This document shows, piece by piece, positions 17,892 to 27,372 of a DNA stretch of 64,000 bases. Source of the stretch: Desulfopila sp. IMCC35006 (lineage in GTDB: Bacteria; Desulfobacterota; Desulfobulbia; Desulfobulbales; Desulfocapsaceae); contig NZ_SWCM01000004.1 in the NCBI RefSeq assembly GCF_005116645.1, positions 186,001 to 250,000 of the forward strand. The letters are read 5' to 3'. The number at the start of each line of letters is the position of its first letter. The first letter of the stretch is position 1. The translations under genes and the position numbers were made by a program. The notes below the pieces were generated by a model, which did not search any database, was not told where the DNA came from, and was given only the letters and a program-made list of their open reading frames with translations.

Positions 17892-17936
17892 TTGACATTC
17901 AAATATCGCTCGATATATTGAGTCAAAAACAGGTGT
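17892..17936 (+). promoter_or_regulatory. tetR/efflux promoter with overlapping operator palindrome
   Basis: TTGACA (17892-17897) and TATATT (17914-17919) are spaced by 16 bases, a good sigma-70-type promoter. The spacer holds ATATCG-CT-CGATAT (17903-17916), the centre of a larger imperfect palindrome running from TTGAC to GTCAA. Transcription would start about 15 bases before the tetR ATG. The layout fits autorepression by the TetR protein encoded next, with the efflux genes downstream. Confidence 0.72.
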
Positions 17937-17939
17937 GTC

Positions 17940-18545
17940 ATGCCACGATTAACTCGACAGGAAAGCCAACAGATTACCCGACAAAAGCTCATTGATGCCG
18001 CCGCCCGGGAAATCATCCAGACAGGTATCCACAAAGCATCAATCCGCCGGATATGCGATGCGGCAGGTTTTACCCTCGGCGCCTTCTATTCCAATTTCAC
18101 CAATAAAGACGAGTTGCTGCTGGAGGTTGTCGAGCTCCACACAAAAAGGGAATTCCAGGCTATCAGCAACCTGGTGACCACCGCATCAAAACTCGAGAAA
18201 AACGAGGTCCTGGCAAAAATTTCCGAATGGCTGGGGGCTTTGAAAAACAATAAGATCTTCTCCGACCTGCTCCTCGAGTTCAGGGTATACGCCAACCACA
18301 ATGCCCACTTCAAGACCCATTATGACGACAACAAAAGGCGCTGGCACGTCGAACTGGCAAACGCCCTAGAGGCCTTATTCAAGGGTCAGGGACTCACCCC
18401 CAGAATCGCCCCATCACTGATGGCGGTTGGGCTCTCAGCGCTCTGGTGCGGGTTTGCCATCGAAGGTACGGCGTCGGGGGTGGACGCCGTCGACAAGGTC
18501 ATCCCGGTCTTTCTCGAGACCATGCTGGAAAGCTCAAAACACTAA
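17940..18545 (+). CDS. TetR-family repressor of the RND efflux operon
   Basis: A 201-aa regulator. The N-terminal helix-turn-helix is RQKLIDAAAREIIQTGIHKA then SIRRICDAAGFTLGAFYSNF, followed by TNKDELLLEVVE. The C-terminal ligand-binding region is all-helical and not assignable. It is the first gene of the operon, 19 bp before the membrane fusion gene. The palindrome inside its promoter is the likely operator. Expected role: repress the operon until a drug-like or endogenous ligand binds. The ribosome site is weak (AGGTG). Confidence 0.9.
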   Translation: MPRLTRQESQQITRQKLIDAAAREIIQTGIHKASIRRICDAAGFTLGAFYSNFTNKDELLLEVVELHTKREFQAISNLVTTASKLEKNEVLAKISEWLGALKNNKIFSDLLLEFRVYANHNAHFKTHYDDNKRRWHVELANALEALFKGQGLTPRIAPSLMAVGLSALWCGFAIEGTASGVDAVDKVIPVFLETMLESSKH

Positions 18546-18564
18546 CCCCGGCAAAAGGTATCTT

Positions 18565-19677
18565 ATGCAAATCATTGATCTTCCGGTTGCAATAAAACCT
18601 GTTCCCCTGCTTACCCTCTCGCTTCTCGTCCTCCTTTTGCTCTCAGGCTACGAAACGGTTGTAGAGGCGGAGGAGATACGGCCCGTCCGCGCCATCACCG
18701 TTGCGTACAAGATGCGCGAGGACGTTCAGGTTCTCCCTGGGCTGGTGACGGCACACAGGTATGTCAACGCCTCTTTCAAGATATCCGGGAGACTGACGCA
18801 AAGGTATGTCTCTGTCGGCAGCACCGTTGTGGCCGGCCAGCTGCTGGCCCGGGTGAACGATGACATCGAAAAGAACACCTTCACCGCCGCCGATGCCGAA
18901 CAGACGGCTGCCAAGGCCGCGCTTGAGCAGGCGGAGAGCGTTGAAAAGCGGGCGGCACTGCTCTTTAAAACCAGGGCAGTATCCCAAAACGAATATGAAG
19001 AAGCGAGCCGACAGCTGAAATCGGCGCGCGCCATGGTGCAAGCGAGCGAGGCGAAGCTGCGCAGCGCCAGAGAACAACTTGGCTATACTGCCCTTTATGC
19101 GCCGACAGCCGGCATCGTAACCGATACCTTCGCCGAACCCGGCGAGATGGCTGCCGCCGGACACCCGGTCCTGCGCCTGGCAGACAACAGAACCCTTGAC
19201 ACACTCTTCGACATGCCTGCGGATATTCTCATAAAAGGGCTGACCCCCGGGCGGACCATCCAGGTATGCCTCGATGAGGGCCGGAATGAATGCACAGAGG
19301 CGACAGTCTATGAGATCGCCCCCGACACGGATCCGACCACCCGGACATACCTGACAAAGGCAAGAATTGACCAGCCACTGAAGCAGATGCTGCTCGGTGC
19401 CACCGTTTTCGGACATATTTCTCTTGCCAGCGCTGAGACAATTCAGATCCCGGCCGCAGCCCTGACTGCATCAGCGGACAAAGCCGCAGTCTGGGTCGTG
19501 TCCAGCCAGGACAGTACAGTAGAGCTCAGGCCGATAGAAACAGCCGGCTACACCACAGACGGGGTGCTCGTGTCAGACGGCCTCCAGCCGGGCGAGATGG
19601 TGGTGACAGCCGGTGTCCAGGCCCTGCACCAGGGTCAGAAAGTTGCAATTCTGGTTGAGGGGCATGAAAAGCATTAA
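18565..19677 (+). CDS. RND efflux membrane fusion protein (HlyD/AcrA type)
   Basis: A 370-aa periplasmic adaptor with an N-terminal hydrophobic signal/anchor (LLTLSLLVLLLLSG). The lipoyl/barrel halves are visible as RLTQRYVSVGSTVVAGQLLA and LGYTALYAPTAGIVTDTFAE, with a coiled-coil hairpin between, and the beta-barrel ending VWVVSSQDSTVELRPIETAG. It links the inner-membrane pump to the outer-membrane channel. ATG 18565 has AAAAGG upstream and gives a proper signal; the longer open frame overlapping tetR is rejected. The end overlaps the pump gene by 14 bases. Confidence 0.9.
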   Translation: MQIIDLPVAIKPVPLLTLSLLVLLLLSGYETVVEAEEIRPVRAITVAYKMREDVQVLPGLVTAHRYVNASFKISGRLTQRYVSVGSTVVAGQLLARVNDDIEKNTFTAADAEQTAAKAALEQAESVEKRAALLFKTRAVSQNEYEEASRQLKSARAMVQASEAKLRSAREQLGYTALYAPTAGIVTDTFAEPGEMAAAGHPVLRLADNRTLDTLFDMPADILIKGLTPGRTIQVCLDEGRNECTEATVYEIAPDTDPTTRTYLTKARIDQPLKQMLLGATVFGHISLASAETIQIPAAALTASADKAAVWVVSSQDSTVELRPIETAGYTTDGVLVSDGLQPGEMVVTAGVQALHQGQKVAILVEGHEKH

Positions 19678-22600
19678 TCTCTCCGAGTGGGCTATCAAGC
19701 ATCGCGCCCTCGTCACTTTTTTCATGATCCTCGTTATGGTCCTCGGAGTCGACGCCTATATCCATCTCGGCCGTAATGAAGACCCGGAATTCACCATCAA
19801 GACCATGGTGGTACAGGCATACCTTCCCGGGGCAACGGTTGCTGAAACCATCCATCAGCTAACCGACCGTCTGGAGAAAAAATTGCAGGAAACGCCGTCC
19901 CTTGACTACATCAAGAGCTATACCCTGGCCGGCGAAACAACCATCTTTGTCGACCTGAAGACCAGTACCGATAAAAAGCAGGTCCCTGATATCTGGTACC
20001 AGGTGCGTAAAAAGATAGGCGACATCCGGCACGAGTTGCCCAGCGGCACCATCGGTCCCTTCTTCGACGACGAGTTCGGTGAAACCTTCGGAATCATCTA
20101 TGGTTTTACCGCCAATGGCTCCACCCACCGGGAACTGAAAGACATCGTTGAGACGGTGCGCGACGAGCTGCTGCACGTGCCCGATGTTGCCAAAATCGAG
20201 ACGCTCGGGGCTCAGGACGAGAAAATCTTTGTCGAATTTTCCTCGCAGCAGCTGGCCAAACTCGGCATCGATCACCGGGCCATTGTCGCAGCCCTGCAGA
20301 GCCGGAATAATATTACGCCATCCGGCATAGTCGATACCGGCAGGGAACGGCTTGTCGTCGAACCTACCGGCAAGTTTCTGTCGGCCGGGGATCTCGCGGA
20401 AGTTACCATCTACGCCCGCGACAAAAATATCCGCCTTGGTGATATCACCACTATCCGCCACGGCTATGCAGATCCACCGCAGCCGATCTTTCGGGTCAAC
20501 GGCCAGGACGCCGTCGGTCTTGCCATCGCCATGAGCAAGGGCGGCGATGTCCTGGCCCTCGAAAAAAATATCGCAGCGAAAATGGCGAGCCTGCAGGCGG
20601 GTCTGCCAATCGGGGTCGAAGCGCACCTGGTTGCCAACCAACCACAGGTGGTGCGCGAGGCGGTCAACGATTTCATGCACGCCCTGGTCGAGGCGATTGC
20701 GATCGTGCTCGGTATCAGTTTCATCAGCCTCGGCCTGCGCGCCGGCACTGTCGTCGCACTTTCCATACCGCTGGTTCTCGCCGTGGTGTTTATCGCCATG
20801 CGTTATTGGGGTATCGATCTGCAGCGCGTCTCGCTCGGTGCGTTGATCATCGCTCTGGGGCTCCTTGTCGACGATGCGATGATAACAGTAGAAAGCATGG
20901 TAACTAAACTTGAAGAGGGGTGGACAAAAGTCAACGCGGCGACCTTCGCCTATACCTCCACCGCCTTCCCGATGCTGACGGGGACGCTTGCCACCATCCT
21001 CGGCTTCGTGCCGATCGGCTTTGCCAAAAGCGACGCAGGAGAATACACTTTTTCCCTGTTCGCGGTGGTCGCAATGGCCCTCATTGTCTCATGGCTGGTG
21101 GCGGTGATCTTTGCGCCACTGATAGGCGTCAAGATGCTTAAAGAAAACGGTCATCATGCCCACGGGAAAAAACCGGTCGGCAGGATTGCCGCAGCCTTTC
21201 ACTCTCTTCTTCTTTTTTCCATGCGCCATGCAAAAGTCACCATCCTGCTCACCGTTGCGGCCTTTCTTCTCGCCCTTGCCGCTCTGCCCCTGGTACCCGA
21301 GCAGTTCTTCCCCTCCTCGGAACGTCCAGAGCTCCTCGTGAATATGACCCTGCGGCAGAGCTCATCCATCGAGGCGACGAACGTGGTTTCCAGAAAACTC
21401 GACGCCCTGCTGCAAAACGACCCCGACATCCTGCAGTGGAGTTCCTACATCGGCCGAGGGGCGATCCGTTTCTATCTGCCCCTTGATGAACAGCTGAAAA
21501 ACAAGTTTTTCACCCAGACGGTGGTGGTAACCAAAGGCATTGCCGCCCGGGAGCGGGTGCGCCGGAGCCTTGAGGAAAAGCTTGCCAACCAGGTGCCAGA
21601 GGTCGTCGCGGGACTGTTTGCGCTGGAACTTGGCCCGCCGGTCGGCTGGCCAGTACAATATCGGGTAAGCGGTGTCGATCCGGTCATCGTCAAACAACAG
21701 GCACAAAAACTGGCAAATATTATGGGGAACTCGCCCCATCTGCGCAAGATCAACTTTAACTGGGGGGAATCGAATCGCGCCCTGCGGATTCACATCATGC
21801 AGGAGGAGGCCAAACGGCTTGGCCTGACCACCGCGGCTATTGCCCAGGCGATATATACCAGCGTATCCGGGGTGGCAGCGACACAGATTCGCGACGACAT
21901 CTACCTGGTGGACGTGGTGCTGCGGGGCAAGACCGCGGAGAGGACATCGATTGACGACCTGCGGTCCCTGAGCATCCAACTGCCGTCCGGAAAATCGGTG
22001 CCTTTAAATGTCGTGGCGAAAATTGAGTATGGTCAGGATTTTCCTCTGATCTGGCGCCGGGACCGGGTTCCGACCCTTACCGTCCAGGCCGATGTCACCA
22101 ATAATATCCTGCCGGCGACCGTCGTCAACGAACTGCAAGTGAAGGTGGAGCAACTGAACCGGGCCCTGCCGCCCGGCTACCGGATAGTGGTCGGCGGCAC
22201 TGTTGAGGAAAGTGCTGAGTCCCAGACCTCGGTCATGGTCATCATGCCGGTGATGCTGCTTCTCATGATGGCGATCCTGATGATCCAGCTGGAAAATTTC
22301 AAGCACCTGGTGCTGGTGTTGAGTGTCGCACCGCTCGGTGTGATCGGGGTGGTACTCGCGTTGCTGATAACCCGCCAGCCGCTCGGTTTTGTAGCCCTGC
22401 TGGGTGTCGTGGCGCTCATCGGCATGATCATCAGGAACTCGGTTATCCTCGTCCACCAGATAGAAATGGAGAAACAGGCAGGGCAAACGGACTGGGATGC
22501 GGTTGCCGATGCGACCTGCCTGCGATTTCGCCCGATCATGCTGACGGCATTTGCTGCGATTTTCGGCATGGTGCCCATTGCCCCAACCGTTTTCTGGGGG

Positions 22601-22735
22601 CCTATGGCCTATGCCATCATGGGCGGGCTCGCGGTTGCCACCGTGCTTACGCTGATTTTCCTGCCTTCACTCTATGTTTTATGGTTCAAAATCAAGGAAA
22701 CACCCATAGCTGGTACTTCCGGGAGCAGCCAATGA
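19664..22735 (+). CDS. RND-family efflux pump, inner-membrane subunit
   Basis: A 1023-aa proton-driven pump with the RND plan: one N-terminal TM helix (ALVTFFMILVMVLGVDAYI), a periplasmic loop, a block of TM helices, a second loop and a final block. ALGLLVDDAMITVE in TM4 carries the paired aspartates of the proton relay. NEDPEFTIKTMVVQAYLPGA is typical of the heavy/organic efflux subgroup with three-gene operons. GAGG precedes ATG 19664. The substrate cannot be predicted. The last codons overlap the start of the outer-membrane gene (ATGA). Confidence 0.93.
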   Translation: MKSINLSEWAIKHRALVTFFMILVMVLGVDAYIHLGRNEDPEFTIKTMVVQAYLPGATVAETIHQLTDRLEKKLQETPSLDYIKSYTLAGETTIFVDLKTSTDKKQVPDIWYQVRKKIGDIRHELPSGTIGPFFDDEFGETFGIIYGFTANGSTHRELKDIVETVRDELLHVPDVAKIETLGAQDEKIFVEFSSQQLAKLGIDHRAIVAALQSRNNITPSGIVDTGRERLVVEPTGKFLSAGDLAEVTIYARDKNIRLGDITTIRHGYADPPQPIFRVNGQDAVGLAIAMSKGGDVLALEKNIAAKMASLQAGLPIGVEAHLVANQPQVVREAVNDFMHALVEAIAIVLGISFISLGLRAGTVVALSIPLVLAVVFIAMRYWGIDLQRVSLGALIIALGLLVDDAMITVESMVTKLEEGWTKVNAATFAYTSTAFPMLTGTLATILGFVPIGFAKSDAGEYTFSLFAVVAMALIVSWLVAVIFAPLIGVKMLKENGHHAHGKKPVGRIAAAFHSLLLFSMRHAKVTILLTVAAFLLALAALPLVPEQFFPSSERPELLVNMTLRQSSSIEATNVVSRKLDALLQNDPDILQWSSYIGRGAIRFYLPLDEQLKNKFFTQTVVVTKGIAARERVRRSLEEKLANQVPEVVAGLFALELGPPVGWPVQYRVSGVDPVIVKQQAQKLANIMGNSPHLRKINFNWGESNRALRIHIMQEEAKRLGLTTAAIAQAIYTSVSGVAATQIRDDIYLVDVVLRGKTAERTSIDDLRSLSIQLPSGKSVPLNVVAKIEYGQDFPLIWRRDRVPTLTVQADVTNNILPATVVNELQVKVEQLNRALPPGYRIVVGGTVEESAESQTSVMVIMPVMLLLMMAILMIQLENFKHLVLVLSVAPLGVIGVVLALLITRQPLGFVALLGVVALIGMIIRNSVILVHQIEMEKQAGQTDWDAVADATCLRFRPIMLTAFAAIFGMVPIAPTVFWGPMAYAIMGGLAVATVLTLIFLPSLYVLWFKIKETPIAGTSGSSQ

Positions 22736-24156
22736 AATCCCTGCCTTTCTGCATTCTCATCCTGTCCCTCGGTCTTTCTGGCTGCACCTGGCTTGCGCCG
22801 GAATACCACCGACCGGCCTTTGCGATGCCCGACAGATGGCCGTCCTCCGAGGCAGCACAACGTGAAAAAGAGACCGCAACACAACAGTGGTGGCAAAGCT
22901 ATCAGGACCCGACACTCATAAAATTAATCAATGAAGCGCTCGACGGCAACAGTGACGTCGCCGTTGCCTCGGCAAGACTCATGCAGACGAAGGCTCAGTA
23001 TGACTACGCCACCGCCAACCGCCTGCCGTTGGTCGGTCTTCTCGGCCTGCACACACGTTCACAGATCGATTTTGGCGAAAATCCACTCTTCTCGAATACC
23101 CCCGGCAACAACGGTTTTACCGGCGGTCTCCTGACCTATGAAATCGATCTCTGGGGCAAACAGGCCAGTGCACAACAAGCCGCCTCGGCACTCTATCGCG
23201 GCCAGTCATACTATCGGGATGCCGTACGGCTCTCCGTCAGTGCGGCAACCGCGCAGCTCTACTTCAATATTCTTGCCCTTGAGAACAGTCTTCGCGTCAT
23301 GCAGGAGCTGGTTGACACCGAGGAGGAAATGCACCAGCTGGCGGCACAGCAATTCGAGGCGGGGGCGACACCGGAGATTTCCCTCCGGATTGCAGAGGCA
23401 CAACTGGCGGCGCGAACGGCGGAACTGCCCAAAATATCCGACCAGCTGGAAAGGGCTGAGGGCGCACTTGCAACCCTTCTTGGCCGATCACCGCAACAGA
23501 TATTGGCGGCAACACAGGGCCGGGGAAAAAATCTAGATTCTCTGCCAATACCGCCGATTACGCCAGGCGATCTTCCTTCAGACCTGCTCCTGCGTCGTCC
23601 CGATCTTGCCGCCCTGGAACAGATGCTTATCGCCAGTAATTTCAATGTCGGCTACGCCCGTGCCGCCTATTTCCCGACCATTTCTCTTGTCGGGCTGCTC
23701 GGAGTAACCAGCCTTGATATCGACAACATCTACAAAGGCTCGGTCCGCACCTGGGCGCTGGGAGGAAGTATCGTCGGGCCTCTCGCCGATTTCGGCCGGA
23801 CCGGAAGCGGCGTTGACCTCGCCCTTGCCAAAAACCAGGAACAGCTTGCCCGCTACAAGGCAGGCGTGCAGACGGCCTTTAAAGAAGTGCGCGACGCCCT
23901 CTCTTCCCAGAGAAACCTGCAGATATTTGAGACGGAACTTCACAAAAAAGAAGGGGCAACGACCGCGGCCTTGAATCTTATCAGCCAGCGGTTTTCTTTG
24001 GGATTTGCAAACTATGGCGAGATCCTCTCCATGCGGAGATCCTGCCAGGAGGCAAGACTTGCAATGGTTACGGCCAAGCTCTATCGCCTGAATGGTTCTG
24101 TCGATCTTTTTAAAGCACTTGGCGGCGGATGGAGGATGCCGGACGAGAAGAGGTGA
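22732..24156 (+). CDS. Outer-membrane efflux lipoprotein (NodT/OprM family)
   Basis: A 474-aa TolC-type channel with a lipobox (LSLGLSGC, Cys about 18). The two repeated helical halves carry the usual motifs: WWQSYQDPTLIKLINEAL, GGLLTYEIDLWGK, SDLLLRRPDLAALEQML and the SLGFANYGEILSM end. It completes the tripartite system. The ATG overlaps the pump stop by four bases, so translation is coupled. Nothing in the operon suggests a second pump. Confidence 0.92.
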   Translation: MKSLPFCILILSLGLSGCTWLAPEYHRPAFAMPDRWPSSEAAQREKETATQQWWQSYQDPTLIKLINEALDGNSDVAVASARLMQTKAQYDYATANRLPLVGLLGLHTRSQIDFGENPLFSNTPGNNGFTGGLLTYEIDLWGKQASAQQAASALYRGQSYYRDAVRLSVSAATAQLYFNILALENSLRVMQELVDTEEEMHQLAAQQFEAGATPEISLRIAEAQLAARTAELPKISDQLERAEGALATLLGRSPQQILAATQGRGKNLDSLPIPPITPGDLPSDLLLRRPDLAALEQMLIASNFNVGYARAAYFPTISLVGLLGVTSLDIDNIYKGSVRTWALGGSIVGPLADFGRTGSGVDLALAKNQEQLARYKAGVQTAFKEVRDALSSQRNLQIFETELHKKEGATTAALNLISQRFSLGFANYGEILSMRRSCQEARLAMVTAKLYRLNGSVDLFKALGGGWRMPDEKR

Positions 24157-24450
24157 GCAGTTTACGACCTTCGGGACATCCTTGATCGTTCATGGCTACC
24201 AATATCAATTGAACATTTCCAATTCCACCACCCAGCAAACAACACATCGATGCAGATTATGAACTCGTTCTTTTAACAATCTTTGGCTGAAATTCACCTC
24301 GATTGTAAAGCAAACAGAAAAAGAATTCTTATTATTTGCCAGATAAAGAAACAATGGCTGTCAACTACGCAAGGAACACGTCATCCCAGCGGATCGCGCT
24401 TACCAGCTTCATGTGGAGGTTTAACGTTCGACGAAAAGGATCTTAAAAAT

Positions 24451-25515
24451 ATGAAGAAAGCACCCCTCCCAGAAAACGAGGCAGAACGCTTGAAGGTATT
24501 GCATAGCTACAATATCCTCGACACTCTCCCAGAGCTTTCGTTTGACGACATTACCCGGTTGGCATCCCAGATAAGCGGTACGCCTATTGCCCTGATCAGT
24601 CTGGTCGACAGTGAACGTCAGTGGTTCAAATCAAAATTCGGCCTTAGCGCTACAGAAACTCCGCGTAACATCTCTTTTTGTGCTCATGCAATCCTCGAGA
24701 AGGATGTTCTCGTCGTGCCGGACACCCTTGAGGATGCTCGCTTTTTCGATAATCCACTGGTCACTGGGGAAGAGAAGATAAGATTCTATGCAGGTTCGCC
24801 CCTTGTCACCGCAAAAGGTGCGGCACTGGGGACCCTTTGCGTTATTGACCAGACCCCCCGTAGTTTAAATGAACTGCAGGTAGAATCTCTTCGTGCTCTG
24901 GCGCGCCAGGTGATGAATCAGTTGGAACTTCGTATGTATATAGAGGAACAGGAGCAACTAAAAAGTGATCTGGTTGCATACCAGAAAATCCTGGAAGAAG
25001 CGAATTCCCGTTTGGAGACTGCAAGCCTTTCAGATGATGTTTCAGGCTTTCACAATACCCGTTTTCTGCACAGCTTCCTCGAGCGCTTTCTGGAACCGGC
25101 ACAACACGAAGAAAGGGAGTTGTCGCTGGTTTTTTTCGACATGGACAACTTTAAGAACGTAGTTGATACCCACGGCCATTTAGTCGGCACCGAAGTGTTG
25201 CGAGAAATCGCCCAGGCGGTTTATCAGCAACTTGGGCCGGAGGATCGCATTGTCCGCTATGGTGGAGATGAATACGTGATCATCCTCCCTGGTCAAGGCA
25301 AGGATGTTGCACACATCAAAGCAAAGCAAATGTGCCTGGGCATTCGCAATACTATTTTTATGCAAGGAAAAGGTCTCAACCTAAAGCTCACCGCCTCTTT
25401 CGGTCTTGCCACATATCCTGATGATGCAAGCGACATGCACCATCTCTTGGCGGAGGCTGACAAGTGCCTGTTTACGAGTAAAGAAAACGGTAAGAATCGG
25501 CTTACGGTAAAATAA
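24451..25515 (+). CDS. GAF-GGDEF protein, probable diguanylate cyclase
   Basis: A 354-aa cytoplasmic protein. The GAF domain (about residues 20-155) starts TLPELSFDDITRLASQISGT and includes SFCAHAIL and AGSPLVTAKGAALGTLCVID. A coiled linker leads to a GGDEF domain with FFDMDNFKNVVDTHGH and RYGGDEY. The signature's last residue is Tyr, a common active variant. The inhibitory-site Asp is present but its Arg is not, so product feedback may be absent. ATG 24451 is chosen because the family pattern begins within ten residues; upstream codons look unlike protein. It is likely to make c-di-GMP. Confidence 0.87.
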   Translation: MKKAPLPENEAERLKVLHSYNILDTLPELSFDDITRLASQISGTPIALISLVDSERQWFKSKFGLSATETPRNISFCAHAILEKDVLVVPDTLEDARFFDNPLVTGEEKIRFYAGSPLVTAKGAALGTLCVIDQTPRSLNELQVESLRALARQVMNQLELRMYIEEQEQLKSDLVAYQKILEEANSRLETASLSDDVSGFHNTRFLHSFLERFLEPAQHEERELSLVFFDMDNFKNVVDTHGHLVGTEVLREIAQAVYQQLGPEDRIVRYGGDEYVIILPGQGKDVAHIKAKQMCLGIRNTIFMQGKGLNLKLTASFGLATYPDDASDMHHLLAEADKCLFTSKENGKNRLTVK

Positions 25516-25651
25516 CTGTCATCTTATGCCATCGACTGACGGAGCAAAAAAGCAATCATCATTTTCCCTCAATAATATCCTCCCAAGGGATAGCAAGTAT
25601 CTTGAGACTGATTATCATTTTACCAAAGGCAGAGAAAATTGTCCGTAAGGT

Positions 25652-25691
25652 ACTGCACTGGAGATAGTTCACTGCCGTTGACCAGTGCAGT
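25652..25691. other. Perfect 10-bp inverted repeat
   Basis: ACTGCACTGG (25652-25661) and CCAGTGCAGT (25682-25691) are perfect inverse copies with a 20-base loop. They lie upstream of the small secreted protein gene. It could be an operator or an mRNA hairpin; there is no T-run. Confidence 0.45.
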
Positions 25692-25739
25692 GCAGGCACG
25701 TATGCGAGATAATCAATTTTTCGAGATGAGGAGCCTGTC

Positions 25740-26003
25740 ATGAAATACCAACTGTTACTTGGGGCGGCCCTGGCAGCCGTGTTGTACCTGCAGAGCGATT
25801 TTGTGTGGGCAGCCAATCCCCCGCAGCCAGACCAGAACAAAGCCCGAATTCACGATCAGCAACTACTCCCTGGCGGTCCAGCAGAAAAAAGTGAGAATCA
25901 GAATGGAAATGACGCCAAAGTACGTACAGCCGACACGGTGAAAGTGCAGGGGCCGGCCCCGGTCATACTGCAGATAAGATTAGTCGACAAGACTGCCGAC
26001 TGA
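25740..26003 (+). CDS. Small secreted protein of unknown function
   Basis: An 87-aa protein with a clear signal peptide (LLLGAALAAVLYLQSDFVWAA; cleavage about residue 26). The mature part is about 60 residues, hydrophilic, rich in Gln, Asn, Pro and Lys, without cysteine, and ends PVILQIRLVDKTAD. GAGGAG lies at good distance from the ATG. Unrecognised. It stands between a GGDEF gene and a VOC gene without obvious operon structure, and a strong inverted repeat lies 48 bp upstream. Confidence 0.6.
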   Translation: MKYQLLLGAALAAVLYLQSDFVWAANPPQPDQNKARIHDQQLLPGGPAEKSENQNGNDAKVRTADTVKVQGPAPVILQIRLVDKTAD

Positions 26004-26160
26004 TCTGCCTGCCTTCAGTACATCCGTTTATTACAGCTGTTATTTTCAGGTTTTGAGACCAGGTTGCTCCCACAGAGTGGGTGAAAAGTTTTCGCCAGAT
26101 GGGGTTGAAAAAACAAGAAGTGAAGCACCGAACCTGCGTTAGGTTGGGAGGATACAGCAT

Positions 26161-26541
26161 ATGAGCAATCCAGCAGGCTGGTTTGAAATTTACGTTCAGG
26201 ATATGCATCGCGCCAAAGCGTTCTATCAGGAGGTTTTTGGCATTGAGCTGGCAAAGCTTGAAAATCCGGGGTTGGAGCCCGGGATGGAGTTATGGGCTTT
26301 TCCTATGGATTTTGAAAGTTACGGTGCTTCAGGCGCACTGGTCAGCATGCCGGGATTCACCTCAGGCAGCAACAGCGTACTGGTCTACTTCAGCTGCACC
26401 GATTGTGCCGTCGAGGCAGCAAAAGCAGTCAAGGCCGGCGGCCAGATGCAGAGGGAGAAAATATCTATCGGCCAGTATGGCTTTATAGCCTTGGTCATTG
26501 ACACAGAAGGAAATATGATTGGCCTGCATTCGTTGCAATAA
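26161..26541 (+). CDS. VOC-family (glyoxalase/bleomycin-resistance fold) protein
   Basis: A 126-aa single VOC domain beginning NPAGWFEIYVQDMHRAKAFY and containing FEIELAKLEN-like and LVSMPGFTSGSNSVLVYF segments, ending FIALVIDTEGNMIGLHS. The closing Glu-x-Asn pattern fits the vicinal-oxygen-chelate fold used by lyases, dioxygenases and binding proteins. The substrate is unknown. GGGAGGATA precedes the ATG. It is transcribed towards the broken GGDEF gene. Confidence 0.85.
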   Translation: MSNPAGWFEIYVQDMHRAKAFYQEVFGIELAKLENPGLEPGMELWAFPMDFESYGASGALVSMPGFTSGSNSVLVYFSCTDCAVEAAKAVKAGGQMQREKISIGQYGFIALVIDTEGNMIGLHSLQ

Positions 26542-26581
26542 AAAGGATATCAAGCCAATCGGCCATTCCTGACGTCTTCGT

Positions 26582-27320
26582 TTATCGAATCGACAGGGAG
26601 CCGACCTGGTTTTTACCTTGTCTTTTCGCGTGATAAAGACTCGAATCAACACGAGAGATAAGATCATCAAGAGACTCGCCCGGATGGTACAGGGCAACAC
26701 CAAGGCTGATGGTCGCCCCTATCGTCACCGTTTTATACTGCAAAGGATGCTGTTCTATGATCAACCTCAGCCTTTCTGCGCTGCGAAAACCCCCCTCCCG
26801 GCTGTTACCAGGCTGGATGAGCATGAACTCCTCGCCCCCCAGCGCCCAAAAGTGTCTTCCTGACGAAGAACTTCCAGCAATAAGCTTGTGCCATACTGCA
26901 GAATCAAGTCGCCGGCCTCATGCCCATGGGTATCGTTGATGCTCTTGAAGTTATCATAATCAAACATGATCAGCGAAAGATTGCCTCCATACCGGCTGAC
27001 CCTGGCGATTTCCGCCTGCATCACTCGATACATTTCCCGTCGATTTGCAAGTCCGGTCAGATAATCAATTTTTGATCGAGAAGATCAAAAATGATAAATT
27101 TCTTTTCATCACCGCGAACCTTGCTGTTGTGAATCACATAGTTCCGATCCTTGTGCCCTTCAATATTGCCATTACTGCTGAACAAAATTGTTTCAATGCC
27201 GGGTTCGTCAATATCGACAACCTGACTGATAAAACTGGTTATATCGAGGCCACTGCCCCCAAGACCGATCTTTTTATCTGCAGGGTCACGGATAATATAT
27301 ACAGGGTCCAGGTCTTCCAT
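26582..27320 (-). pseudogene. Frameshifted GGDEF-domain gene
   Basis: Three frames together read as one sensor-GGDEF protein. The upstream part, from a possible ATG at 27320, encodes about 88 residues of sensor-like sequence and runs into a stop at 27057. After a one-base shift, YLTGLANRREMYRVMQAEIA and FDYDNFKSINDTHGHEAGD continue to FGRWG. There, one base is missing from a C-run at 26835-26840 (G-run on the coding strand), which breaks the GGEEF motif. The rest (EEFMLIQPG, then TISLGVALYHPGESLDDLIS) continues in the other frame to 26582. Two independent lesions argue for a true pseudogene. Confidence 0.78.
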
Positions 27321-27372
27321 AAGCGAACTTTGTTGTTCAATGCACGCAGGAAGGACCCAGCTTACTCCTGTC

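Noticed and set aside
19859-20680. Long antisense frame (273 codons) inside the RND pump gene
   Set aside because: It is a shadow of a strongly coding G+C-rich gene and has no ribosome site or recognisable protein.
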